Below are positions 52,201-61,839 of a DNA stretch of 64,000 bases, one piece after another. The first letter of the stretch is position 1; each line of letters opens with the position of its first letter. The stretch lies in assembly GCF_020085105.1 (NCBI RefSeq), contig NC_058043.1, positions 19,892,667-19,956,666 of the forward strand. Direction: 5' to 3'. The stretch is from Siniperca chuatsi (taxonomy: Eukaryota > Chordata > Actinopteri > Centrarchiformes > Sinipercidae). Under the pieces are notes generated by a model. That model saw only the letters and a list, made by a program, of their open reading frames with translations. It was not told where the DNA came from and searched no databases. The position numbers were made by a program, and so were the translations under genes.

Positions 52201-55200
52201 ATGTGGAGAAACAAAATCAGAAAATGTATTATGTTGAAAATAGAAAGAACAGATGCAGTGTTGCCACAAAGAGCAAATGCTTACTCAAGCCACTGGGATA
52301 TTAGAATAAAATAAAATATTTGTATACATAAGTATATATAAACCATGCTAACTGAGATGGGTAGATTTGGCCAACAGTTTACTATTGGTGCATTGCTTTT
52401 GGTGAATACTGGGGCAGTAGTCACTGACTTGGAAAAACGATAAGGTTGGAAGTTGACTTACCCACAGCATACTTCTTAAACAAATGAAAAACAAAGAATT
52501 TTGTGTGAAAGGGTGCAACGCAAATATTGACACTATGCAAATGTTTTAACTCAAGTCCTCAATTTTCATTGTATAAAAACAAGAACATAGTCCTTTGATG
52601 TCCATGCAGTTGTTTTCATTGACAAAGTAATATTTACATATAAAAATTATAAAACAAATAAATCTAGCATGTTTTTTGTGGCCTGTGCTTGGAGGCTTTC
52701 ACATACATACACTGGGGTCCACTTTCAAGTCCACTATCAAAAAGTCTTGTTTACAGAACCGTTTATCATTTGCCAATATAATTGATATAATTTGTTTTTC
52801 CCAGTTGTTTCAATAATATCTTATTTAATACTGATACAAATCTATATTTTTATATCCAAGAAATGCACACAGAAAAGTGACAAAAATATTCTGAATATTC
52901 AAATAGTAGCACAAGTACCTTTTGTAATACATAGTGAGAATTATTTTTCTCTTTCAACAGACAATACCATACTTTGACAAAATTAATATGGTCGCCAATG
53001 TGTCACTACTGCTAGTGCTTTAATGAGTTTCAACTTAACATACTTTCAACTGGTTTGTTAACATTGTTTGAGGAAACCAATATTGTGAAGCCAAGTGGTT
53101 CTCTTGAATATTAAGAAAAGTTTTCCAGCACAGTCTCCTTGTAAACTCAAAAGTTCTACAGGGACTGCATGCTGCAAAGATTTTCTGAAGTCAAATCATC
53201 CAGACCAAGACATAGCAGACTAAGAATAAAGCATCCAGTATGCTTCAACAGAAGTGTTTGTCGGATGGTCAAACAGTGTGGGTGGTCAGATGTGGTCTGT
53301 TGTACTTGTGACCACAACCAGCTGTGATATAGCACTGCCAAATAGTGCACTGTGAAGTGTTGTACTGCACAAGGTGTTTACAGAGCATGCAGCAACTGCT
53401 GGACGGCAGAACACGCAGGATTATTAGCCTGGGTGTGGTTACTCTTTAGTGACCACACCATGTAAAGACCAGTTTATCAAGCTGACATTTGCAGGACCCA
53501 ACAGCATTTACACGAACAACACAATTTCAAGTGAACAAAGAACCTCCTATTTGCCTTGTTAAAACAATTTAACAACAAAACAAGTTAAAACGATGGGCCA
53601 AAAACGGCCATGGGCCAAACAATATCAAAGTATCACAGTTGAAGACAGAAAGAAAGTAGTTTTTACAGACAAATAAAATTTTTAATTTGCAAAAAAAATT
53701 TATCACAAGAGAGGCTAATTTCTCCATCCACAGGCACCAGAGCTCAACCCAACTTAATCTGGAGAAAAGGAGGAATGCGCCTCAAACATCTCTGGGATCC
53801 TCTAAAATAGTGCTAAAAAAATTGTGGATTCTCAAATCCTGCAAACATTTCTACATCTGATGCTAGTCACAATGTAAGCAATGATTAAGGCAAATAATGG
53901 ACATCCAAAAGGGGAATAAAATGTATCATAAATGTTGAAACAACAGTTTTTAATAGTGGACTCTGGACTATTGGACCGCACTGTATTACATCGCCTTCTG
54001 TAAATTTTTCCTGGTGTTGGGGGACCAATATTTATGAGGCAAATACTGTGCTTTACATTTTGGGGTGAACAGATTTTGGGGGGTGGCTTTGTTGGAAATT
54101 ACTGTCCACAGACAAAATGAACCCTGAGCATCTGTCCATTGATTCAAGTGACAGACTACAGATGTAGTCCGATTTATGTAATATGGGTACGGTTAAAGGA
54201 CGCATACCCGTGTGAATGAGGCTGTGTCTCTCCAGGTGGTAACGCTGAATAAACCTCATGTCACATACGGCACAAGCATACGGCTTCTCCCCTAAACCGA
54301 AGAGCACCAGTTTTAGTTCAAGTCCCCACAGATACCACCAATTAGCTGTGAGGAAAAAGCTATTACCAAACAAGGTTTTTAAGCAGGCCATTGCAAAACC
54401 TTACAGTTGCTGCACACTCCTAGATTCAGTCCAACTCAAGCTTTCAGGGCCTCTTTCAACAAATGATTAATGTAATCAAGCATTAAAAGCTGTTTTGCTT
54501 AACTGCAAACGCGACTTGTTCGAAGCATAACTCATACCTGTATGAATGAGGATATGTCTCTTCAGGTGGTATCCACTCCTAAATGCTCCGTAACAGTGAT
54601 CACAAATAAAGTTTTTCTGCACTTTGGATGATGGACCATTCTCATCCCCACCTGTGCCCTAATGAGGACAGTAAAGAATAACGGTTCAACATTTGTTTCA
54701 AATGCCATTTTAACAGTGCACTAATAATATAAACTAAGAACCAGTGCATTTTACCACAAACACAATCTTTCAAACATACCCACCCACAACTGCTCAGGAC
54801 CTGATGAAAATCTAAAACTCCTGTGAAATTTCAGTAAATGTAAGACATATTATGATTTCTACTACACTCTAAAGACTTTATATTTTTAATGGTTTATCTT
54901 TTCTAAAACCCAAGTTATCTTTAACATTTGAATTGAGAAATACCCCACAGTCCCTTCCGATGGCCTAATGCCCTCATGTTACTGCCCCCCGTTATGCACA
55001 CAACTGCAGTTATTGTGCTCCGCTTCACTCTGCTCCCCTCCCCCCTCTTTCCTCTCTAGAGATCCTCCACCCCCTCCACATCTTCCCTGAACTCCTCCCC
55101 CCACAAACAAAAAGTGCACACATGAAAGCTCCAAGTCAGGCGCACTTGAATAAAGTGAAATGCTTTTACAAAAACATGTGCAAGTAGCTAACGACACGTT

Positions 55201-56197
55201 TGAGGTAATAAGGAAAAATGTAAATGAAAAAATAATAGCAGAGACCATTCCCTATTTAGCAACCACAGCCACTGACCTTCCCACCCCTTCCCTCTTGTTC
55301 TCTCACTTTACAGGGCGTTACTGATTTCCTGTTCTTTTTTTTCTGCTGCATGTCCTCGTTGGCCCTCATCTCCTTCTCGTCCAGCAGGCGGGGAGCTTGG
55401 AATTCACCTTCCTTCCGGATAAGCTACAGAGCCAGAAAAAGTAAATTATTTCCTAATTTCAGATCTGTTAGCTTTAAAACAGATTATCTGAACATGACTA
55501 AAATTAAATGATAAATGTGGACCTCTATTATGTGCATTTTTTGCCACTGCCAGCTGAAGAAGCCAGTGTTAAATAGTGTGGGTTTGTACATTTTTACATT
55601 TTGATTTTAGTAAAAGCCAACAATGATTTGAAACTATTTTAATAATTTTCATCCATATACTGTGCTGGTTAGGGCAAGGTTTTGTCCATCTGAAACAAAT
55701 CTAAATTTGAATAAAAACAATAAAACTGTTGTTTCTGGAGGGATAAGGACAATGGGATATGTGGAGCTTCTAAAACTGTTTGCCCTTACCTATAACCTGG
55801 TAGTGATTATGTCAATATGTTTTTCTGTCCTTAAAAGCTTGTATGACATAAATTGGAATATGAGTTCATACGTGAAAACTAAACAAAAAACAATAAGTGG
55901 GGGTTGTTTTAAAGTAGAATAAATCATCATGACTACATTCAGTGGGAAAGTCCTCCCACACTGAAATGTTCAATTCCATAAAGGCGATGGGTTTACACCC
56001 TTCGCAATATTAAAAGCATATAACAGCCCCATTGCCCAGCGGGTCCTAACCAGGGGTGGACAGCTCATTCCAGATGGGAGGATCATATGGCTCTGGGGAC
56101 CACGGTCAGGGCCCTCCCTTTGTGGTGGTCCATGGCCAAGTGGAGCCATCATTTTTTTGGGCGGAGCGGCCATGGAGCTGGCCTGCATCAGGGCCAT
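39819..56197 (-). CDS. znf740: ZNF740 with an expanded array of one-finger cassette exons
   Basis: C2H2 zinc-finger DNA-binding protein; mammalian ZNF740 has three fingers and prefers C-rich sites. Constitutive exons (minus strand): 56051-56197 (start [17 protein letters not shown]), 55277-55423 (basic linker, KKKNRKS), 54538-54658 (finger 1, [20 protein letters not shown]), 40203-40321 (finger 2 [14 protein letters not shown] plus the CERC of finger 3), 39819-39992 (rest of finger 3, [14 protein letters not shown], then a Pro-rich tail). These alone give 235 aa. Between finger 1 and finger 2 lie 14 further 84-nt exons, each one finger and phase 1-1; including all gives 627 aa with 17 fingers. 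The first ATG is chosen because the putative non-coding exon at 59321 is closed by an in-frame TAA. Which cassettes are used, and whether together, cannot be told from DNA. Confidence 0.9.
40203..40321 (-). CDS. znf740: znf740 ancestral finger-2 exon (finger 2 plus half of finger 3)
   Basis: 119 nt, entering in phase 1 and leaving in phase 0. Encodes [20 protein letters not shown] through [20 protein letters not shown]. It has canonical TGEKP-type linkers on both sides. It matches mammalian finger 2 best and is probably the template from which the 14 cassettes derive. Confidence 0.95.
40742..40825 (-). CDS. znf740: znf740 cassette exon 14 (last in transcript order)
   Basis: 84 nt, phase 1-1, acceptor TAG, donor GTATGC. 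One finger: [28 protein letters not shown]. The helix position 2 residue is Asn where the other cassettes have Tyr, one of only two contact-residue changes in the array. Confidence 0.9.
40826..42748 (-). other. znf740: znf740 intron between cassettes 13 and 14
   Basis: AT-rich. 42060-42410 resembles a short fish DNA repeat (CACCTGGCATTAACATGCGA and later ACGCATTAACATGCG). A perfect 14-base hairpin lies at 42641-42672. No degenerate finger copy is visible. Confidence 0.5.
42641..42672 (-). other. Perfect hairpin downstream of cassette exon 13
   Basis: CTGACTATTATTGT followed after four bases by its exact reverse complement. It would form a 14-bp stem in the pre-mRNA, 76 bases after the donor of cassette 13. 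The matching place in duplicate copy B lacks it. Confidence 0.7.
42749..42832 (-). CDS. znf740: znf740 cassette exon 13
   Basis: 84 nt, phase 1-1, TAG acceptor and GTATGG donor. Finger [28 protein letters not shown]. Identical protein to cassette 11 (44149-44232), the partner from the duplicated two-exon unit. A perfect hairpin lies 76 bases after its donor. Confidence 0.9.
43192..43233. repeat. (TAA)n microsatellite
   Basis: AAT/TAA trinucleotide run of about 42 bases, present in copy A but absent at the matching place in copy B. Confidence 0.95.
43320..43403 (-). CDS. znf740: znf740 cassette exon 12
   Basis: 84 nt, phase 1-1. Finger [28 protein letters not shown]. Lys replaces Met before the Arg, and Met replaces the linker Thr. 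The protein is identical to cassettes 10 and 8 (44701-44784 and 45597-45680). Confidence 0.9.
44149..44232 (-). CDS. znf740: znf740 cassette exon 11
   Basis: 84 nt, phase 1-1. Finger [28 protein letters not shown], the same as cassette 13 including its flanking intron sequence. Confidence 0.9.
44701..44784 (-). CDS. znf740: znf740 cassette exon 10
   Basis: 84 nt, phase 1-1. Finger [28 protein letters not shown], the same as cassette 12 including flanking intron sequence. Confidence 0.9.
45147..45230 (-). CDS. znf740: znf740 cassette exon 9
   Basis: 84 nt, phase 1-1. Finger [28 protein letters not shown]. Lys replaces the otherwise invariant Arg before the core Phe. It is the first-position member of the older two-exon unit. 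Confidence 0.9.
45597..45680 (-). CDS. znf740: znf740 cassette exon 8
   Basis: 84 nt, phase 1-1. Finger [28 protein letters not shown], the second-position member of the older two-exon unit. Confidence 0.9.
45681..47409 (-). other. znf740: znf740 intron between cassettes 7 and 8
   Basis: AT-rich intron of 1.7 kb. I see no extra finger, degenerate cassette or clear mobile element. Confidence 0.5.
47410..47493 (-). CDS. znf740: znf740 cassette exon 7
   Basis: 84 nt, phase 1-1, donor GTATGT. Finger [28 protein letters not shown]. Helix position 3 is Gln rather than His, the second contact-residue change in the array. Both zinc-binding His residues remain. Confidence 0.9.
48226..48309 (-). CDS. 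znf740: znf740 cassette exon 6
   Basis: 84 nt, phase 1-1. Finger [28 protein letters not shown]. The protein is identical to cassettes 4 and 3, but they differ at synonymous sites. Confidence 0.9.
48551..48597 (-). other. Inverted repeat in the intron between cassettes 5 and 6
   Basis: CAATCCACATTCAA at 48551 and its exact reverse complement at 48584-48597, with a 19-base loop. Confidence 0.65.
48724..48807 (-). CDS. znf740: znf740 cassette exon 5
   Basis: 84 nt, phase 1-1. The only cassette with a CAG acceptor, and the donor is GTATAA. Finger [29 protein letters not shown] perfect 14-base inverted repeat lies in the intron between cassettes 5 and 6. Confidence 0.9.
49309..49392 (-). CDS. 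znf740: znf740 cassette exon 4
   Basis: 84 nt, phase 1-1. Finger [28 protein letters not shown]. Confidence 0.9.
49903..49986 (-). CDS. znf740: znf740 cassette exon 3
   Basis: 84 nt, phase 1-1. Finger [28 protein letters not shown], the same protein as cassettes 4 and 6 but with several synonymous changes. Confidence 0.9.
49987..52062 (-). other. znf740: znf740 intron between cassettes 2 and 3, with LINE tail
   Basis: 2.1-kb intron. At about 51930-52030 the plus strand ends a LINE-like tail (GATCTCAATCAGACTACC then GATTAAATAAAG) immediately before cassette 2. No extra finger copy is visible. Confidence 0.5.
52063..52146 (-). CDS. znf740: znf740 cassette exon 2
   Basis: 84 nt, phase 1-1. 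Finger [28 protein letters not shown]. It combines the Phe of the inner cassettes with the Glu at helix position 5 of the outer ones, so it is intermediate in type. Confidence 0.9.
52147..54207 (-). other. znf740: znf740 intron between cassettes 1 and 2
   Basis: 2.1-kb AT-rich intron. Part of 53640-53990 may be an old DNA-transposon fragment, but I could not confirm it. No extra finger copy is visible. Confidence 0.4.
54208..54291 (-). CDS. znf740: znf740 cassette exon 1 (founder-like)
   Basis: 84 nt, phase 1-1. Finger [28 protein letters not shown]. It is the only cassette with the canonical TGEKP linker at its start. Its 5' part matches the finger-2 exon, and its 3' end (SLIHTG plus donor GTATG) matches the finger-1 exon. 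Confidence 0.92.
54538..54658 (-). CDS. znf740: znf740 finger-1 exon
   Basis: 121 nt, entering in phase 0 and leaving in phase 1, so it can splice directly to any cassette or to the ancestral finger-2 exon. Encodes a short linker then [26 protein letters not shown]. This closely matches mammalian finger 1. Confidence 0.93.
55277..55423 (-). CDS. znf740: znf740 linker exon
   Basis: 147 nt, phase 0-0, 49 codons beginning [20 protein letters not shown] and containing the basic QQKKKNRKS segment, a plausible nuclear-localisation signal. Both splice sites are consensus (GTAG acceptor, GTCAGT donor). Confidence 0.8.
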
Positions 56198-56233
56198 ACT
56201 GGAGAGGACAGCTTCGCAGCCAAGCAGCCCCGC
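56051..56233 (-). CDS. znf740: znf740 first coding exon
   Basis: Acceptor at 56234 (TTTGCAG), donor GTTAGG. Translation in the frame of the next exon reads AGLLGCEAVLSS before [17 protein letters not shown], resembling the mammalian N-terminus (ASLLACEG... then KKMM). Start is most likely the ATG at 56197, since the putative leader exon carries an in-frame stop. If a different first exon supplies an ATG, all 61 codons would be coding. Confidence 0.75.
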
Positions 56234-59200
56234 CTGCAAAGACAAAGAATGAAGAGCAACACTTTAACAACTATATCAAACATTTAAAAAAAACACTGCA
56301 ATTTGAAATTATATTGCCAGTCACATGGCATTTGCCAAGCTAGTCATCAACGACAACATCCTGAGTGACACAAGACTGCAAATAAAGTTATTTGTCACCA
56401 CTTTGGTGTTCTCAAAACAAACCCATTTCATATGGTCGCGGACTGAGCTGCTGGGCAGATGTGACATTGCTGTGGTGTATGTGAGCGCAGGGACAGGGGT
56501 GGGGACAAGGTCATCCAGAGATCCGTCAGTCAGGATGGTCGGGCTGGTGGGAAGCCACACCCACCTCACTCATCTAGCATTAAAACTGAGGAAGAGGAGG
56601 ATGTGGATGAAACAGACAAACATTAAATTACAACAGCATCCCTCGCTGTCTTTATCGTTACATATTCCATTAACTCCAGTTAGGATGGCAATTTTTCACG
56701 ATGACATTTAAAGATCACAAAATATACCGCGCATAAATATTTTTTTTTTGTTGTTTTCATTTTTGTTTATAGAAATTAGTCAGTATACTCACCATTACAA
56801 AAACTGACAGAGTAATAAAATGATCTTGTTTATTTTAGGCAAAAACAGCCCAGTCTAATACGGTGCTACACCTAATGCTTCCTTGTATAAGACAAACCTC
56901 CGAGCTGTATGAAATTATGTGTGTTGTGTTTTGTGGAGTTCACCAATAGTTTTAAGCGGTAGCTCTGGACCGCTATTGTAAAAACTATACACTTCCAGTG
57001 CTGAATGCATAACAAATGAAGCAGATGAAAGTACAATCAAACTTTCAGGAATAGATAAGCACATTTCTTCGTATAACTCTGGAACCAGTTCAGATTCAGA
57101 ACCAGTTACCGATACCAAACACTAACCATTAAAAAGGTACCAATTTTCCCCCCAGCCCTACAATATATAATTACTACCACTAATCCAAGTTTCTCCACTA
57201 CGGTACACACATGGCAGTAAACTGCATGCTGACAATCCAACCACAAAGCACAACTGGATGTTATTGATATACATGAAGTAGTATAGTAGATTCATTTGTA
57301 CTCATATATACAGCTTTCATGTTTTGTAAGAACTGACATTTTATTTATGAGTGTTCGTATGGCACGAGGGAAACAAGTGGAACCGTGAAGACAAGAGGGC
57401 CCTGCACAGAAATTTAGGAAAGGGAAAGAATCTAGGGGGAAAATCTCTACAGCACAACCAGACAAACTACAGAATAATATAATTTTTTGAGTATGATTGA
57501 TGAGACTAGTATTTTTAAATGAGACCTTCCAGCACGTCAAAATATTCAATTTGTGCATACATTTTTTTTAAGAAACATGTGTTGATTATTTGTATAACAT
57601 TAGATAAAAGCTTCCTAAAATACAGAACAAAATTCAACATATATAAAAGCACAAAAATTTTACTGTTATACAGTAAAAGCCTGGAATTTTTTTTTTTAAT
57701 CTAAGTTTAACTGATTAGTGTCAATCAAAACAAAAACTCAAAATGGTTAAAGTTTTACATTGACATGCTTATACTACTTTGCATGTTGCTGTTGAAAAGA
57801 GGACTAATAAGTTCCTGTTCTCTGCCTTACTGTAACATACAACCAATCACACCACCAATGTGTAAAAAATTATTTGATTCAAATGTCTATATTGGTTTTC
57901 AGTGTATTGGATTTTGAGTGTAACATAATTAGGTTTTACGTAGGACAAAGACGTACTGTAATTAGATAACATTTAAGTCATAAGAATAAAAAACTGCTCT
58001 GAAAGTATACCGAATATGGCAAGAAATAGTGAACAAAGTGTGAACAGGTAAATAATGTGAGGGGAGCAGTTATAAATTTATTAACTGCTGTGAGTCTGTT
58101 TGTTGTTTTCATGGAAGTTAGAGACAAGCCCTCATTCTGATTTTAAAAATTATTACATAATTCACCTTGTACAGTACAACTCTGGAGCAAAACTTTTGAG
58201 AAAACGTTAAATCTCCTATATCTATATAATTCTATTTAGTTAAATGGGAAGAAATTTCGAAAGTATAAGCCTACCTGGAAAATGAGTAAGAGTGGTTGTA
58301 ATTCTGCACTTACTGTTTAAGGGGACTGCAAAAGCTAACATTTAACAACTGGGCTATAAATATTCAAGCAAGCAAAGCCCTGGGTCTGCACCCATGCTAA
58401 TCCGGTACATTAAATCATAGTTTTGCATTTTGAGAAGGGATTTTACAAGTATGTTACGAGGAGGCCACGACTTTACTGAAAGAAATATTGCTCTGTCTTG
58501 TGATGGCTGCTCCAGATTTAAAGCTACGTTTTGGCTTAGTTTGTTCTTTTCTCCAACTGTAGCACAAGTTAACTGTTACGCTTTTGTGCCATCATAAAAA
58601 GGTTAACGTTAGCCAGATGGAGGCAGAGATATACTTTAACGCTACAGTGCTTTCGCCATTGGCGTTGGTTAGCTAGCTAATGTTGCTAGGAAAATAGACA
58701 GCTAGCGTAACGCTAATTAAAACACTACGAGGCTACGCCGTATAGTTGGGTTTTTTGCTGTCGTTGTCGAAATGCCATAGCCTTAACATAATGTTGCTTT
58801 GAAAATAAATATGTCATTGTTTCTGCACTGACTGAGCTGGCCGTCGTATGCCAACCTAACGTTAGTTTTGCTGATGTTGAACAAGCTGGCTAATATCAGC
58901 TAGCCAGCAGCTAGCTGCTCGCTGGCGCCCTCGCTCACTGAAATGTTAGTAATATAATTGTTTTTTTTTTTGGCCAACCTGGTCATCGGTTTGATACAGT
59001 AGTTTTAGAAGAGTATGTATCTTGCAGACTGGACCAATGCATATTTTCACCATGATAATACTATAAGACACAAGCTCAACTGGTTCAAGACTGAGCGATA
59101 AAGACATTCGTGATGGCCGTCGTTGTGAGTGCCTCCCCCTCCCGATGATTAAGCTAACGTTTGTTAGCGACCTAGCAATGGCTAACATTGTCGCTGTAAT

Positions 59201-59320
59201 ATCGGGTAAATCACTTTGCTGCCATTTCCGAGCATGAATATTTACAAATGAAACAGCAGACCACCGCATGCAGTCAAAATTCACCGAGCATCGAAGAAAA
59301 ATGAAAAGATATGTATCTAC
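56234..59320 (-). other. znf740: znf740 intron 1
   Basis: Mostly AT-rich. 57050-57160 carries GAACCAGTTCAGATTCAGAA, a fish-repeat-like phrase. From about 58590 the sequence becomes richer in GTTAGC/CTAGC palindromes and CpG, as often seen near fish promoters. No coding exon is supported. Confidence 0.45.
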
Positions 59321-59440
59321 CTTTTAGCTTCACTCGCCCGACGTTTTCAAGACCGTCTAGTTTACAAACACAGGAAACGCCACAGGATGTAACCCACTCC
59401 CCCACACAGCAGCACAGCCTCTTCAAGCGAAGAGAAAGGG
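59321..59440 (-). other. znf740: Putative non-coding first exon of znf740
   Basis: The minus strand shows a good donor, AAAAG|GTAGAT, at 59320-59321, preceded by CpG-containing sequence. In the frame of the next exon it reads GAG-TGA-AGC-TAA-AAG, so it is closed and must be 5'UTR if used. The upstream limit is a guess. Confidence 0.5.
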
Positions 59441-61734
59441 GTCATCTTCTTCTCTCAGCTCCTCGTGAACAGACAGCGTTGCTTGAAAGTGCGAACAAAA
59501 TCTGTTGTAAAAAATGTTAATCCATTTTTCATATCGTTGTGGAGATTTCACGCCCACTTAACGTTGTATCGATATATGTTGTTGTGGTGGAGCTGGCCTG
59601 TCGCGGTTTGTAGCAGATTCAGACGACGATTGAAAAGACGCAGATGAAAAGGAAGGAGTAGACACTAAAATGACAGAAAACAGGGACGTGGTAGTTTTAG
59701 TGGCTTAGTTCCCTTTGCCCTGTTTTCCTGAAGTGCCCCAAGGTCCAAATTAATATATATTTTTTATTATTACAATATTATTGCTATTATTGCCGTCGTT
59801 GAATTTTTTTTATTGTATAGGCTAATTAATATTGTGAGATAGCTCCTCCCAAACTGCCATTTAACAGGCGATGGCGTCATCGTCAGTTGTGTCAGTATTG
59901 ATTTCTTTCAATGAGTTTACTCTGCATTTTGCTCCTTTTGTTGTTGTTTTTTTTGTGCTTTATGGTTGTTTTGCATGTTTACCTGAAACTAAAAACATGC
60001 CTTCCTTTTTTAATTGGTTCTCATTAATCACTTAATTAGCATATGGCATAATGTTTGTTTTTTGCCACTGTTGGCATTTTGTAAAATGTATTAGCCTACA
60101 TTTGGGGAAATCGTCATATGTGTGATTACTACTGATTGCTTATATAATGTCCTTAGTAGTCTGTTCTTCATACCCATATTATGGAAACTTTTCATATCCT
60201 TAACACTGTAATATACACCTTATAGACCGTGTAGCTACTTTTATGCGTCAAGTAACATTAAAATGTGGCCTTGAAAGTCGTTAGAACACTGTTGCTAGGC
60301 GACTGACAACAAAAATAAGAGTTCATTCTCATTTCAAAAATTGTAAATTATTTTGTTTGTTCTTTGCGTTTCAGCATCATTTTAGCAACAAGAAAATAAG
60401 AGAAAACTAAAACTGATCGATTATACATCCTATATTTTATTTAATATGCAAGGCAATTAAAATTAATACATCAGCTGATAAGTCTATATGTGGTGGAAAT
60501 ATATCAGTGTCAAGCCTTCACCCAGTGGACACATTATAATACTGTTATTATCAGTTAAAAATAATATGACATCAATGATAAAAGGAAATATGTTTCCTCA
60601 TATGTTGTTTTTAAATGAGCAACAGCTTTACATAAGGTGACTAAATGGACCAAAATGCCCTTTTCTCTGGGTTTAGGTAACTAAAGGTATTGTTTCATTA
60701 GCTTAAGTAGAAAATTGGACAGATGTGTGTTCCTTTGGTTGGTTGGGAAATCAGTGAACTCAAAAAACTCATTCTTAAACCACTCTTTCACTGACCTAAC
60801 ATCTTAGAGTGATCAGTGCGCTTCACTGCAACAGCCCTGGGGCTAAAGGATACAATGTCTTGCACAAGGACTCTTGAGCAGACTGGATGCTTGCTTACCA
60901 ACACTGGAGCATCAAGCAAGGTCTTCAAATTAAAGCCATGATCTTCCTTCTCACTACACCCTCCAGCTGGCCTTATTTACAAGGCAAATGTAATGCAAAC
61001 ATCCCATGCAACATGGGAGCAGCAACCTGTTTGTATTCCCTTTTTCAATTAATAATGCAAGATCTCACACAGGTATGATTGTTTGAATTTTTCTATTTTT
61101 CTGCAGGCACTTAGCTAATATGTAGCCTATTTTAATGTTGTAAATAGCACATTGTCACCTTTGCTTTAAGAGCATGGAAATGCCTGAATTAGGGCTCTCT
61201 TTTAAAATGTGTTTTTTGTAAATTGGATGTCTGCTCATTTCTTATCATTTTTTTGTAAAGCACATTGAGCTGCATTTTGTGTATGCAATGTGCTATATAA
61301 ATAAAGTTTATTATGATTATTGTTATTATTAGTAGTAGTAGTGGTAATAGCAATACTATTGTTATTATTATAAAATGTAATAAATCAACCAAACTCTGTC
61401 AGAGTCTCCATCACTGCATTGTCAGTCCCTGGGGAATCAATTACTGCTCTGTCACTGAACTGAAACCTGAGTTCAGTATGTCTGCTTGCTTTCTTTCGTC
61501 TCCTTCCCGTATTTTCTCTTCGCTTGAAAAATGGGCGGATAGCCTATCGCTTGTTCTCAGGAATTTATGTGTGTGGTATGTTAGCGCACCCATAGCCTGT
61601 AGTATGTGAGCGCACCACGCGCACCCCCGCGCGCTCACACAGACATAAATGTACCAGGTAGGGGTAATGCAATACCCAAGGTCATTGGTGCATAAAATCA
61701 CATGACCCAGCTCTTCCACTCCCATGACACCTTT
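59441..61734. other. Intergenic region between divergent genes
   Basis: AT-rich, with no supported gene. At 61190-61320 the plus strand carries the LINE-tail signature TGTAAAGCACATTGAGCTGC followed by ATATAAATAAAG and a TTATTA-rich tail. Confidence 0.55.
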
Positions 61735-61839
61735 CAGTTCACTCCACCTCTGTCAGTCTGTCCGCACCGGACGGTGACGCAGCGGCAGCAGCAAGTGTCA
61801 GGTGTCTCAAAAAGAGTGACTCGACGGAAGTTCGCACAG
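61735..61839 (+). other. Putative non-coding first exon of a further gene (perhaps csad)
   Basis: A GC- and CpG-rich island (CGCACCGGACGGTGACGCAG) in AT-rich surroundings ends in the consensus donor CACAG|GTAAGAC at 61839-61840. It has no long ORF, so it would be 5'UTR. Human ZNF740 is head-to-head with CSAD, which makes csad a reasonable guess, but nothing in the window encodes it. Confidence 0.4.

Noticed and set aside
40203-54291. Regularly spaced near-identical 80-90-base repeats resembling a CRISPR-like or satellite array
   Set aside because: The repeats are coding, translate to zinc fingers, have splice sites at both ends and unequal spacers of hundreds of bases. They are exons in a eukaryotic gene.
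54979-55248. 89-aa minus-strand open frame between znf740 exons
   Set aside because: It has no splice sites that fit, no similarity to ZNF740 and is low-complexity Gly/Glu-rich at its end; it is intronic.
56195-56245. Start of znf740 at the ATG of MSLQAGLLG
   Set aside because: That ATG lies in the intron just before a clear TTTGCAG acceptor. MSLQ would be read only if the intron were retained.
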